This document shows, piece by piece, positions 38,092-52,576 of a DNA stretch of 64,000 nucleotides. The notes beneath the pieces are model-generated. The model had not been told where the DNA came from. It made no database searches and saw nothing but the letters and a program-made list of their open reading frames with translations. A program made the position numbers and the translations under genes. Numbering within the stretch: position 1 is the first letter of the stretch; every line of letters starts with the position of its first letter. Source of the DNA: Aporrectodea caliginosa (lineage: Eukaryota; Annelida; Clitellata; Crassiclitellata; Lumbricidae); contig JACEVL010000147.1 of NCBI GenBank assembly GCA_020284085.1, positions 1,435,001-1,499,000 of the forward strand, in the 5' to 3' direction.

Positions 38092-38884
38092 TCGTTGGCG
38101 TACGAGTTTACGGAATGCAGCAGTGCATACTGTATTTCGTGACACCGGCAGTGCATTTCCGTTTACGCGTGAATATAATAGGGAAAGGAACAGTGCAATG
38201 CGTGCAATCGTTGAGGAGTGCAATGGTATTTTTTTATTACGTAAAGGTTAGGCGAATGACCATTGCGAACGAGAAAGTTCTTCATTTGGCTACAAGACGT
38301 TGATAAATGATTCTTCGTGTACAAAGGTCGTTGATTAAATTATTTTCTCTGAATAAAGACGAGGAAAAGCATAGGCCATAAATTAAACTCAAGTAAAACA
38401 ATCACCGAAAAACACTGAACTATCCAACCATCGGACCCAAAAGAGAAGAATAACTGGTTCTGAAACTGAGATGACGTTCGCTGTGCATTAAAGCGTCACA
38501 ACACGAGGCGAAATAATTGCCTGAAGACAGCAATGCACTGAGACATGCACAATTGCACATGTAGTTAGAATGCTGTGCACGCAATTACAGGTCTGCGGTT
38601 GACCAAGAACCACGTTGTAAGTACATGTTCAGGCATAGGCCCTACTATTATACTATAGCTATACACGTAGCCTATGCATGCATATTAAATATATCATGAC
38701 GCCAATAATCTTTGTTATGACGACGTCGTAAAATAAGCGTATTATCCTCAGCTTATTAAATCATGTGCCAGTATAGTTATATACTACTAAAGAATTGATT
38801 TCTGGAGGAGAAATACATGTATGGCTTGTATGCTCATAGTGAGCTTCTATTCAACTGACGCATCACCTGTTCGCCTTGACAGGA
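38092..38884. other. No gene recognised
   Basis: Single-copy-looking sequence; nothing supported. Confidence 0.4.
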
Positions 38885-39150
38885 GAAATGTAAATGTAGA
38901 TGTTTGTAGGTTTTACATAGCGACTGTGTGGCCTTGACCTTGCTCGTTTTTCAATGAATTAATCGGATGCGATCCTTAACAACCGCTGCCTCTTTTGAAT
39001 GGGCGCCACACTCTTTAAGGTCCCCGTGTAGGGACCGTGCTATAGCCCAAGATTCAAATCTCTTAAATAAATTACCATCGGGAGGCGAACCGAGAATCAT
39101 ACTCACAGCTGCGCATAGGACGTAGGCTGTACGTTCTAATATCGATGAAG
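38885..39150 (-). mobile_element. tRNA-headed SINE copy
   Basis: On - it reads CTCGGTTCGCCTCCCGATGG (B box), then AGAGATTTGAATCTTGGGCT, CTACACGGGGACCTTAAAG, and ends at CTACATTTAC. It aligns over its length with the 28908-29190 copy. Confidence 0.75.
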
Positions 39151-39420
39151 AAAACTGGACAAGAACAGCAGAACCTATAGGGACCTGAGAATCACACATT
39201 TTAAGTCGAATCGAATCTCGAACGGAATCGGGGTGAAAGTTCGAATTGACTCGAATCTCGAATCGAATCAGCAGATGGCGTATACCAGTTTGATATTCAT
39301 GTAGTGTGTACTTGATAGCACAGGCGTACCACAGTGACACTGTTATCAATATTTTCAATATAGCCTAGGCCTAATAAATTTTCTGCCGTTTAAAATCAAT
39401 TACACTAAAATTAAGATGAT

Positions 39421-39830
39421 TAACAGAATTAAAATAACACAAATACAAAGCGCTTCTCACAGCATAACCTTTCAGAAGCGCTCCAAGTGCGAGGTACTCC
39501 GAGAGAAAAGGAAGGTTTTAAGGTGAGAGAAAGATGAGAAAGGTGAGAGGTAGATATGCCACCAGAGAGGATGGTAGAGCGCAAAGAAGGAGGAAGTCCA
39601 TTGTCCAAATATGGCCAGATATTGTACTGTACGGTATTATTTACTTCTATAGCGCTGCTCACGGCAGTGACCATTCAGTAGCGCTAGCTTCCAGTGCGTG
39701 AACCCCGGGATTAGAGAAAGGTTTTGAGGGGAGAAGGATGTAGGGAGGAACCCAAAAGGAATGGTAGCACGTGGAGAAGAGGGAAGGGCATTCCATATGG
39801 AAATGGTGGCAAAAGATCCAGTTTGGGACA
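39421..39830. repeat. Two tandem copies of a dispersed repeat
   Basis: Units at about 39445-39635 and 39645-39835 share the order AGCGCT..CTCAC, AGCGCT, then AAAGG(A)AGGTTTTAAGG or GAAAGGTTTTGAGG, then a GGAAGTCCATTGTCCA or GGGCATTCCATATGGA block. The second starts TTCTATAGCGCTGCTCACGG, linking it to the recurrent TATAGCGC motif. It is a dispersed repeat of unknown class. Confidence 0.6.
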
Positions 39831-40182
39831 TATTATATATAATGATCCAGATATGGCTCATATGTATTATATGAAACCTGTTACAGCAAAGCACACAAAC
39901 TGTTGATTCAATAAAACGCTGACTTAATTATAGCCTAGCTATCGATCTCTGTTTCTTTGCCTGTATTCTGTATCGATCCTGCTGTCTCCTGTCCTCCGCC
40001 ACACGATACGTACAGCCATGACACGCACAGCAGTAAGCAAGAGAAAGATAATGATGATACATGCACAGACGCAGAATACTGTATTGTTATTCACGAGGCT
40101 AATATGCGACGACCATTTACCGCCTGCTTCTCGTTCCGTTCATTACGTGTTGCGCAGACGTCGTAAACGCCCTGCAGGCCGC

Positions 40183-40512
40183 ATGCCCAATATGCTTGTG
40201 ACGGCACGTGCGATTCTGTTGACTCTGCTGCTATTGTCTGCTATTGCAGAGTCAGACAAGAGAGCATGGATGGAAAGCCTCCGTCATATGGAGATATTTG
40301 TGTGTGTGTGCATAAGGACATCGTCAACAACGTGGAAATGTCGACGTCCATGCCGTAATAAGGGCATCTCGATGGGTTTGCTGTGCATCAATTTCCTAAT
40401 GAGGAACGTGTTCCTGAATTTCCTAAGGGTTCCATGCCCTTCATGTCATATGCTATCACGGTCATTTAAGAGAGGCCGCGGATTTATATGTGCTTATATT
40501 GTTTTTACGTGA
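40183..40512 (+). CDS. Candidate secreted ORF, weakly supported
   Basis: From the internal ATG at 40183 the ORF reads MPNMLVTARAILLTLLLLSA, then IAES, then DKRAW. This is a good signal-peptide profile with a dibasic KR just after the predicted cleavage. Downstream are scattered cysteines (CVC, CRRPC, CPSC) but no recognised cysteine pattern. The reading frame is 164 codons if counted from an upstream start at 40018. There is no homology, promoter or splice support; it could be chance. Confidence 0.2.
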   Translation: MPNMLVTARAILLTLLLLSAIAESDKRAWMESLRHMEIFVCVCIRTSSTTWKCRRPCRNKGISMGLLCINFLMRNVFLNFLRVPCPSCHMLSRSFKRGRGFICAYIVFT

Positions 40513-42191
40513 CGGCATGTAGGCCTATAGACTATAATTGTAGCTTAAAGACCTACCAGAGGCTGAGTGATTGCATCTATAGACCGCCATTATTATTCTA
40601 GTTCAGAAACCAATAAAAGTTCGGTCTTCTGCGATGTTAGTACGCATTAAATTGTCCAATTCTGCGCTTTACACCTCGAACAAACCATCGGCTTTGTGAA
40701 CTGAACTTTTCAACTCCCTACACCACCTAAAGACTGTCTCCACCAACTATTTCCACCGTGGCATCATGCTGTCTCCTCGGCTTGACCCCCTCCCAATTCT
40801 GACCTGGCACCGAAACGGACCAAAACCATTTCGGACTTGATTTTATATAGCGCCGGTGATGTTGATCTGGTCTACCTGATGCGTGGCGCTGAGAAACTTT
40901 GAAGGTTTACATTATATTACTTTACATTGTGAGTATAGAGACCGATAGCGTTTCCAGAAATTCTGAAAGAGGAAAGTGAGGCTTTCGTCGTTCATGTGAG
41001 AAACGTGCCACTCCCCGCAGTCATATGCAGATCCGCGATCTAACGTTGAACATAGTTGATTTCTATGAGGCAAAGCGAAAAGCAGAGTCAGCAACAACCC
41101 TGCCAGCATGCCCACATCATGGATCCCATATAAGACCCATATTCCATTGTGGGTGCTTATAGCGCCCATATGGATCCCGTGGAAATGCTGCAATCAGGGT
41201 GGTGGCCACGTCAACACCGGACGACGTCCAAGTGATCCTGTCGTCAAAGCATCGTCAGCGCCCTGTCATAATCGCGACACATCGCCCTGGAGGACCGAGA
41301 CCGTGGCGCCCATGGAAGGGACAAAAGCAGGGCCAGACATTAAGAAAATCTCCTCTGTTTCAATGACTGCCTTCAGCTGGACCTGCTAAGAGAGAAAAGA
41401 ATATCTGCTGCGTGACAGCAAATGTAATGTAGTGTAGTGTAATAATTACGACAGTTTAGGTATATAGGGCCTACAGCATCATAAGTAGCAAGCTATAGGC
41501 CTACTTCTATGGTACTTTACAATGTCAGCTCAAATGATACAGAAATGATGCGATGACGACGGAAGAAACTTTTTTTGTCAATCGATCGGTAGATTCAGCG
41601 AAAGAATAGTATTATGCCGAGCGATGCTTTTCGAAACCTTAGATTTATTTGTTCAAAGGTAAAACTGATCCATCGTTAAAACGCAATTCCGTCCGTCTAA
41701 ATGCACCTGCGACACCTACCGATCGATTGACAACAAATGTTTCAGCAGCGCTATACGAAGCGAACGGCATTTTAAGACTAGACGCGTCTGGAAACGTGAT
41801 ATATAATTCTGGATATCTAACCATGCAGTCTTCCCTTCACTCGCGCATCTGCGATCGTTTCCGTGTGGCTGTCATCATGTTTTAATGGATCCCTTAACAA
41901 CGACTGTTCCACTTTTCTACGTGCTTCATCTAGGCCACAGTGTAAGAATCATGATCTAGGCCTATATATATGCCAACCATAGGCGCCGACTCTTTGGGAG
42001 CCTTTGTTGCGAATGAACTCAGAAATTTCAGTGGGTGCGTCGCACTCAAAACAATTGGTCCTTACTCCTTAAATTCAAATTTTTCACAAAATAATACCCA
42101 ACATTGCATGATCTCACAGCCCGTACATAAATAATAACCGTCAGGTGAGTTTCAAATACTTTTTCTAACCAAGTAGCCTAACCGTTGATAA
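40513..42191. other. No gene recognised
   Basis: A - oriented tail signal (TTTTATATAGCGCCGG) is at 40841. ORFs of 78-93 codons (41108-41389, 41649-41885, 40912-41193 on -) lack recognised domains. Confidence 0.4.
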
Positions 42192-43858
42192 TAAAATACA
42201 GCCCGTAAAAACAAAGTTTTTTACTATATCCATCTAGTATCCTATAATGCGTCTTATGAAGCAGTTACCTCTACAAATATATAGTCCGCGTTCATTTTAC
42301 GACTGCGGCCAATCACAACGCTGGCCAATGACAACGCTGCATATCGGAAAAGGGGATTCCCCGATTCGAAAAGTTGAGTCCCCGATTCTATAAGCTAGCC
42401 TTTTTTGGGGAGCTGAAATTTTGATAGAATGAAGTGTGTGCGAGGGCGAGTCTATCTGCCAAGTTTCACGACGATTGAATGATTGTAAGTGATCGAACTA
42501 GTCGTCGCAAGATTTGACTTTTTAGCCTGTGGCTCAATCAAGATTCCCGCAAGTTAAACTAGATGGATAAATAAAATACAGCCCGTAAAAAAAACAAAGT
42601 TTTTTTTTACTATATCCATCTAGTATCCTATAATGCGTCTTATGAAGCAGTTACCTCTACAAATATATAGTCCGCGTTCATTTTACAACATAGCGTCCGT
42701 TTAATGATGCAGCGCGCCCGTTTCTGTTGCAGCCAATGGCAACGCTGGCCAATGACAACGCTGCGTTTGGGAAAAGGGGATTCCCCGATTCGAAAAGTTG
42801 AGTCCCCGATTCTATAAGCTAGCCTTTTTTGGGGAGCTGAAATTTTGATAGAATGAAGTGTGTGCGAGGGCGAGTCTATCTGCCAAGTTTCACGACGATT
42901 GAATGATTGTAAGTGATCGAACTAGTCGTCGCAAGATTTGACTTTTTAGCCTGTGGCTCAATCAAACATTCAAACATTCAAGATTCCCGCAAGTTAAACT
43001 AGATGGATAATAAAATACAGCCCGTAAAAACAAAGTTTTTTACTATATCCATCTAGTATCCTATAACGTGTACTCTGAAAATAGTCCGCGTTCATTTTAC
43101 AACATAGCATGCGTTTAATGAGGCAGCGCACCCGTTTCTGTTGCGACCAATGGCAACGCTGGCCAATCACAGCGCTCCGTATCGGAAAAGGGGATTCCCC
43201 GATTCGAAAAGTTTAGTCCCCGATTCTATAAGCTAGCCTTTTTGGGGAGCTGAAATTTTGATAGAATGAAGTGTGTGCGAGGGCGAGTCGATCCGCCAAG
43301 TTTCACGACGATTGAATGATTGTAAGTGATCGAACTAGTCGTCGCAAGATTTGACTTTTTAGCCTGTGGCTCAATCAATCAAGCAATCAAGATTCCTGCA
43401 AGTTAAACTAGATGGATAATAAAATACAGCCCGTAAAACAAAGTTTTTTACTATATCCATCTAGTATCCTATAATGCGTCTTACGAAGCAGTTACCTCTA
43501 CAAATATATAGTCCGCGTTCATTTTACAACATAGCATGCGTTTAATGAGGCAGCGCACCCGTTTCTGTTGCGACCAATGGCAACGCTGGCCAATGGCAAC
43601 GCTGCGTTTCGGAAAAGGGGATTCCCCGATTCGAAAAGTTGAGTCCCCGATTCTATAAGCTAGCCTTTTGGGGGAGCTGAAATTTTGATAGAATGGAGTG
43701 TGTGCGAGGGCGAGTCTATATGCCAAGTTTCACGACGATTGAATGATTGTAAGTGATCGAACTAGTCGTCGCAAGATTTGACTTTTTAGCCTGTGGCTCA
43801 ATCAATCAAGCAAACATTCAAGCAAGCAAGATTCCCGCAAGTTAAACTAGATGGATAA
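42192..43858 (-). repeat. MITE-derived satellite, four tandem units
   Basis: Four head-to-tail units start at 42192, 42582, 43011 and 43420 (390, 429, 409 and about 438 bp). Each is one inverted copy of the 32833-33212 MITE, with both ACTAGATGGA/TCCATCTAGT ends still present, plus a linker TAAAATACAGCCCGTAAAAA. Units differ by small indels, an altered stretch in unit 3, and variable CAAACATT-type inserts near the junction. The whole unit, not only the MITE, is being amplified. Confidence 0.9.
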
Positions 43859-45054
43859 AAACAATTTTCTTTCTCCGAAAACGCGCTAAAACTTACGGCA
43901 ATGTAGCACTAGCATACAATATAATTTGTTTACCGAGATAGAACCCATGCATGCACCCAGAGACAAAGCAAAAGTCGGCGCTTATGAAGCCCACAGATGC
44001 TGAAAAGTCATGTTAAGCAACGCATCATCAGAGTTCAAGAATCTCGAGGCATCATTGAACAAAATTCATCATCTTTGCGAGCATCGGTCGGCTAACAACA
44101 AATAGTAAAGTGTGCAAAATGCAATGCCATTAATTGCTGCAGTTTGCCTGAACTTGCTTCAAACCATAACAACGTTGTCATGTCGCAATAATTAATACAG
44201 CGCAGAGCTAAGAATGGCGGTGACTGTCACCACTCATTTTAAAAGACTGGTGGTGACCAGAAACCAACGTCACAATAGTACAAAGTTAGGCCTACGCCTA
44301 TGCCAGCATCCGTCTTTTCTAAACAACGTAGGCCTACCACTGTTTTGTTCACATATATTAGGCATGTGTAATTGTGTATCTATAAACATCATTCTGCCAG
44401 CTTGTGACAAGGCTTCTTCCCTCCTTTAATTCTTTGTTCGTCTCTTATCCCCCTATCTGCCACCCATGTCTTCCTTCCGTTCTTCCCGCCTCTTTATATT
44501 CTTCCTTCTAAGTTCTAGTCATATTCGCCATTGTATTTCGTCCTTGTTCTCGCCTGCGGAGAAACTGCGCCCCAAGCGAACACCGACGCAACTAACGCTG
44601 CGACGTACATAATAATAGCCTATTATTAAAATGGAATTCATCGGATTTAACGCCAATCATCGTCGATATGATGGGCGGCGTTAAATAAACGATATTAAGT
44701 TCATCGGATTGACATTGTATTAGCACAAATAATAATAATTATTGTGTGACGGAAAGGCCTCATTGCTTGAATACATGTTTAATTGATAATAATCTTATTT
44801 AAACGATAAAGAAACCGCATGATAGTTTTACATTTAGGTCTGAGTTTACATCTAACATTTTAACATTTTATGTGATCAAATTAACTCGATAAAGTGCAGC
44901 GCTACCCTCATCCAGTAGCCTAATTAATTGCCCTATGACGCAGATTAGGCTATAATTGCTATACAGATCAGCAGTCGTGTTGTTTCATGCGATTATGATG
45001 AACAGAGCACAAAAGGTGTCCTAGTTTCAATACGCCTCTGTGCGGGCCTTCGTA
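43859..45054. other. No gene; one dispersed repeat fragment
   Basis: CGCCAATCATCGTCGATATG followed by ATGGGCGGCGTTAAATAAACG (44652-44692) is the inverted copy of 27223-27262. No supported gene. Confidence 0.45.
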
Positions 45055-45270
45055 CGTACCGATGGTGGCCATTTCAGGGATTTAAATCTCTGACTTATAC
45101 CACAGAATAGATTCTGTGCTTATACGGTCCGTACACGGGGACCTTAAATGGCTCGACGCTCATTATAACGGGTAGCGGTACTGAAGTATCTCAATCGATG
45201 AATTTATTGAAAAATGAGCAGGGTCACGACCATACGGTTACTGTAGAAAACGTGCACATTTACATTTAAA
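45055..45270 (+). mobile_element. tRNA-headed SINE family, 5'-truncated copy
   Basis: Begins near the B box, contains GGGATTTAAATCTCTGAC and TACACGGGGACCTTAAATGG, and ends GTGCACATTTACATTTAAA. It matches the 28908-29190 family and lacks most of the tRNA head. It lies 185 bp upstream of the RPS13 start codon, so its promoter flank is SINE-derived. Confidence 0.75.
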
Positions 45271-45385
45271 TACACAATAAAAGAAAGGCACATGCACTGC
45301 GCTGGCATTCCTTACTGATTTTAGTACGTAGCGTGAATCCATCTCTCGTATTTAACATCTATGCTGTCAATGCTTCCGGTTCGGT

Positions 45386-45454
45386 CACGTGCTTCCGTCT
45401 TTCTCATTCTGCCGTTGATAGCGCACGGTTTTAGTTTCTGTAAAATATCTCAAA
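45386..45454 (+). promoter_or_regulatory. RPS13 core promoter/TOP start region
   Basis: An E-box CACGTG at 45386-45391 is followed by TCTTTCTC (45398-45405). That matches the TCT initiator of ribosomal protein genes, with C45399 as likely +1 and a pyrimidine tract as the 5' TOP of the mRNA. This would give a 56-nt 5' UTR before ATG at 45455. No TATA box is evident. The start site is inferred from motif and spacing only. Confidence 0.55.
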
Positions 45455-48723
<3,269 letters not shown>

Positions 48724-48891
48724 AGCGTTGTCAACGGAAATTTATTTGGTAAGAGTTTGTTATCTTCCATTTTACTGCAAAGTTGTGAGTTTATGATGAG
48801 CAACAGAGAAATATCAGTGATAGAGCTTGCTCTTAACGCATATAGTGCAATAGCTGAAATGAAACGAGCCAGCAGCCATGGGCGGCTATGT

Positions 48892-50224
48892 TCATTTGCA
48901 GAGGGTTTTGTAGGTCAAACAAGAACATTTAAATTTTATTCTGAACTCAACAGGAAGCCAATGCAGCTGATGGAGTAGCACTGAGGACTTTGTTCGTAGT
49001 GGTACATGCAACACTATGCGAGCTAAGGAGTTTTGGATGCATTGCAGCCTATTGAGCTCAAGGTCTGAGAGACCAATAAAAACTGAATTAGCAAAATCAA
49101 GACGAGAGGAGACAAGGGCACAGGCTTTGGTTTGTGACTTATTCTTAGTCAGAGCCGACCTGATGTGACGTTTAATTGCCCTGATGTGATAGAAACAAGA
49201 TTTACAAAGATTTGTTATATGCTGTCGGAATGTAGTCTTACTGTCCAGGGTTACCCCAAGTGTTTTGACTATCTGATACTGACACAACAGAGCCTGTGAG
49301 GTTGACACTAAAAAGTGAAGGGGAAGAACACGGGCGTTGACGTGACCTGAAAAAATTGCCTCAGACTTTTCTGGGTTTATGACCAAACCATTGAAACAGA
49401 ACCATGTACATAGAAGAGAGGCACTCCTTGAAGTTTTAGTTTACCAGACTGATCAGTGTGAGCAATATGGAGCTGAGTATCATCCACAAACTCTAAAGTT
49501 ATTGGCTATACTACTGATTGGGGAAGTAAAGACTTTAAATTACAAATGGTCATGGCACTCCAGCAGTGCAAACAGTGAGTTCAGACAGTGGTACCGATCC
49601 CACTTGCTGATTCCAGTCACCCAGGTAAGAAGCTAACCAGTTTAAGGCTGTCCCAGAGACAAGCTTTTGGTGAGTCTTGAAAGGAGAAGCTGGTGGTCTA
49701 TGGCGTCGAAGGCGGCACTGAGGTCAAGACACACTTGAGAGGCAGGCTTTTCCATTGTCAATAGGTGAGAAGATGTTATCCAGTGTAGAGGCATGGGCAG
49801 TCTCAGTGGAATAGCCTTTGAGGTAAGCTGACTGACAAGGACTGAAGTTGGGAGAGGAAGTGATGTTTTTTGATTTGAGTAAGAAAGAGATGTTCAAGAT
49901 TCTTGGAAATGTTATTAAAGTTGGAGATAGGTCTGAAGTTGGAAAGGTTGCTGGTGTCTATGTCAGGTTTTAAGTTGATGTGATATTGAGAAGTGCTTGA
50001 TAAGTGCATATAATTATGTGTATCAATTCATTTGAAGTGTTATAAGTGGCTGTTTGCTTCTCTGTTACAGATTGTCTGCTGGATGCCTTCTGAAAGTGGT
50101 GAAGATGTTGATTTAAACAGGACGATTTTTTGGACTGTATTCCAGTGTACATCATTTTGATTGTCCAAACTGTTGAAAAAAAAAAAGAACAGTTATCAGA
50201 GTCCTCTGAATTTTCTAACATCAC
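48892..50224 (-). pseudogene. LINE reverse-transcriptase remnant
   Basis: Read on -, the order is a finger-region segment DTSNLSNFRPISNFNNISKN (about 49860-49960), a palm segment CLDLSAAFDAIDHQLLLSRL (about 49680-49740), the catalytic FVDDTQLHIA (about 49465-49500), then a 164-codon open segment with GVTLDSKTTFRQHI, SSRLDFANSVFIGLSDLELN, LQCIQNSLARIVLHVP and LHQLHWLPVEFRIKFK, ending at 48892. This is the RT and C-terminal order of CR1/L2/jockey-like non-LTR elements. Frameshifts and stops break it into at least three frames; the endonuclease part and 3' end are missing. It lies about 170 bp after the RPS13 stop, in the opposite orientation. Confidence 0.85.
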
Positions 50225-50752
50225 AGTATAAATAAATACCTTGTGAGTGAGAAGTATTGACCTGAAACAACTTCTTAAAAAATTTGTAAGTTTGTATGAT
50301 CTGCATCCAGAAGCTCTAAAGAGGTAACTGCTTTTCGGGTGACCACCAAATGAAGCAATGCTAGTCTGCTGTTGAGTAAGGCCGGTAAAGATGCACTTGT
50401 GGATGCCACAAGAAGCTTGCTGGCACGAAATCTAAATTGACATGTAATAGTATTTTACTGTATGTTTGAAGATTCCGCAATGTCAATATGATGTGCTGTT
50501 GAAATTCAGTTGTCCGTACAGTGGCAGAATTTCAAGTTAGTTTTGAAGCAAATGCCAATTGCCAACTAGAGAAGAAGAGTAGTCCCTTAAGCTACCCCTG
50601 ATCGGAAGCCATGGGTATGAAGTGTTGCCAACTTTTGTTTGCTTTAGTGTAAGCCTTGGCCATATGAAGATGGGTGGCTAGTCCTGTCTCCTTGCCTTCT
50701 GATCTTCCCACAGAACAGTGTTCATTACAGCTGAGTTGGCTAGCCGCTAGAG
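50225..50752. other. No gene recognised
   Basis: Ordinary sequence between the LINE remnant and the hAT element. It may include the 5' portion of the LINE, but no domain is recognisable. Confidence 0.4.
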
Positions 50753-51115
50753 CAGGGATGGGCAACTGGCGGCCCGCGGGCCGGATCCGGCCCCCTGGGA
50801 CCTTTGAACCGGCCCTTGGCATGTCATTTATATTAGCACTGTACCTGGCACTTTGGGGACCTTTCATCCGGCCCTCGTTTGGGAACCTTATCCGGCCCTA
50901 CACAAATGAATTCCTGTAAACAGACTGACATTAAAACATCTGTTTCTTATTTACTAAGAATCCGACCTCTAATCTATAGTCAACTAGTTTACTACTCAGT
51001 CATCAATGTATAATCTACTCTCTACATAAAACAAGACCACAAGTGGGTAGCTTCAATACTTTAGAAATCATATATCAGAACTTTTCAAAGAAGTTGCTAC
51101 TTATGGGGAAATCAA

Positions 51116-51172
51116 ATATCAAAAGGCAATACTGTGCATTTTCCATGTTTTACTGATTCTGCAAATATCATG
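51116..51172. repeat. 57-bp inverted duplication, left arm
   Basis: Exact reverse complement of 51289-51345, separated by 116 bp, inside the hAT element. Confidence 0.95.
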
Positions 51173-51202
51173 AAGTGCACAGAACAAATAACTCTATTGA
51201 AA

Positions 51203-51690
51203 GTAGAGTTCCAGTCCAGGTTTGCTGATTTACTGCTCATGAACTAGACTTAAATCGTTTGAATCTCCCTTTTCCATCTTTGAGAAGACATGATATTTGC
51301 AGAATCAGTAAAACATGGAAAATGCACAGTATTGCCTTTTGATATCGATGCCAATTCAGCACCAAGCTCCATGCAAATGGAATTGATTTTGTACTTCAAT
51401 GCAACAGTCCGTTGGAAATGAAATTTCGTGAGGTACCTCTGATTCAGTCCTACATAACTTTACATTTCTCAGGATTCTAACTCTTCATTCAAATTTTCAT
51501 AGCCTGAAACTGCATGGTTGCACTGTTTCCATGCACGGTGCACCTATACCGGTATTTGTGAACATGTCTTCTCAAAGATGAAACTAACAAAGTGCAAAAT
51601 CAGATGCAGACTAACCTGACAATCTCTCCAATGAATATCGAATTGCCACATCGAACTTCAAAGCAAACATTCCAGGTGTGTGTCGTGAAA
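51203..51690 (+). pseudogene. Broken hAT transposase, C-terminal part
   Basis: In-frame islands on + read VEFQSRFADLLLMN (51203), DIDANSAPSSMQMELILYFN (51343), KFREVPLIQS (frame-shifted, about 51420) and ICEHVFSKMKLTKCKIRCRL (about 51557). The last is the hAT C-terminal dimerisation region, the earlier ones the segment before it; the pattern resembles ZBED/SCAND3-like vertebrate-invertebrate hAT transposases. Multiple stops, at least one frameshift and the missing catalytic N-terminal portion make it non-functional. Confidence 0.7.
51289..51345. repeat. 57-bp inverted duplication, right arm
   Basis: Partner of 51116-51172. Its last bases (CCTTTTGATAT) read into the transposase segment ..PFDIDANSAP, so this arm may be the original and the left one the inverted copy. 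Confidence 0.95.
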
Positions 51691-52020
51691 AGAAGTGCCA
51701 GATCTCACATTAAATATAGCACACTTAACAAATGGATACATTATACAGACTAACAGTTTTATGTATTTTTTAAACTGAATAAAACTTATTTTTTAAATTT
51801 TTAGTGTAGGACGACATGTACATATTAGGATAATTAGATTTCCATGATACAAATTATCTTCGCTTGCTTTAATGGTTATTAATAAAATTATTATAGTTTC
51901 ATTTTCTGGAGCAAATTAATCTGCAAAAATTAGCTCGCGATTGGCGTACGGCCCCTGAGCTGCACTTCAAACCTTAAAGCGGCCCTCTGTTAAAAGAAGT
52001 TGCCCATGCCTGCGCTAGAG

Positions 52021-52288
52021 GGTTCGGGTGGAGCAGAAATCGTGAAATTTCTGCAGAGTTTTTTTGGTTTGAAACAAGTTCAAGAAACGACAATTACCGG
52101 CGGTGCATAGTTAACTATCACAATACTGAAAGATGCCTTCACTCTAGCTTGCATACTTATTGTTTTATGTTGCATAAATTGGTAACGTCATACATCACGT
52201 TGTAGTTGATGGTATCATCAAGTTTGTATAAAATGTGAGAAGGTAGAGAGATAAGATGAGGGGGGAGATGGGAGGAAGGAAGAGATTG
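52021..52288. other. No gene recognised
   Basis: Short ordinary stretch with a purine-rich patch (GGGGGAGATGGGAGGAAGGA) at about 52260. Confidence 0.4.
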
Positions 52289-52324
52289 GTAACCACTACT
52301 TAATTTGTGGGGCAAAGTTAAGCC
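52289..52324. repeat. 36-bp inverted duplication, left arm
   Basis: TGGTAACCACTACTTAATTT followed by GTGGGGCAAAGTTAAG is the exact reverse complement of 52541-52576 (within a base of position). Confidence 0.9.
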
Positions 52325-52491
52325 CTCAATTGTGGGCAGCAATTGATTTGGATGAAACTATGGAATGCATAGGCCTACCTACAAGTTGGCGGGTCGCATC
52401 CTTTGCACGAGACAGACCGAACTCGGGTGTCGCAGGATTGCGAAGCTTGTTCTCTCATGTGTAGACCAAATTAATATTATGGTGCATTGAG

Positions 52492-52576
52492 GCCCCTGAG
52501 CTGCACTTCAAACCTTAAAGCGGCCCTCTGTTAAAAGAAGCTTAACTTTGCCCCACAAATTAAGTAGTGGTTACCA
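52492..52576. repeat. Displaced hAT right-end fragment fused to inverted arm
   Basis: About 50 bp (GGCCCCTGAGCTGCACTTCA ... TTAAAAGAAG) is identical to 51952-52000, the subterminal right end of the neighbouring hAT element. It is joined directly to the 36-bp inverted copy of 52289-52324. Two fragments of different local origin abut without spacer. Confidence 0.9.

Larger units (their letters stand above)
50753..52012 (+). mobile_element. hAT transposon, 1.26 kb, intact ends and TSD
   Basis: A perfect 8-bp TSD, CGCTAGAG, lies at 50745-50752 and 52013-52020. The ends are CAGGGATGGGCAACTGGCGG and, reversed, CAGGCATGGGCAACTTC, typical hAT TIRs with GC-rich GGCCCGCGGGCC subterminal DNA. The interior carries transposase remnants and a 57-bp inverted duplication. 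A 390-bp deletion relative is at 7880-8269, and a loose copy of the right end recurs at 52492-52540. Confidence 0.92.
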
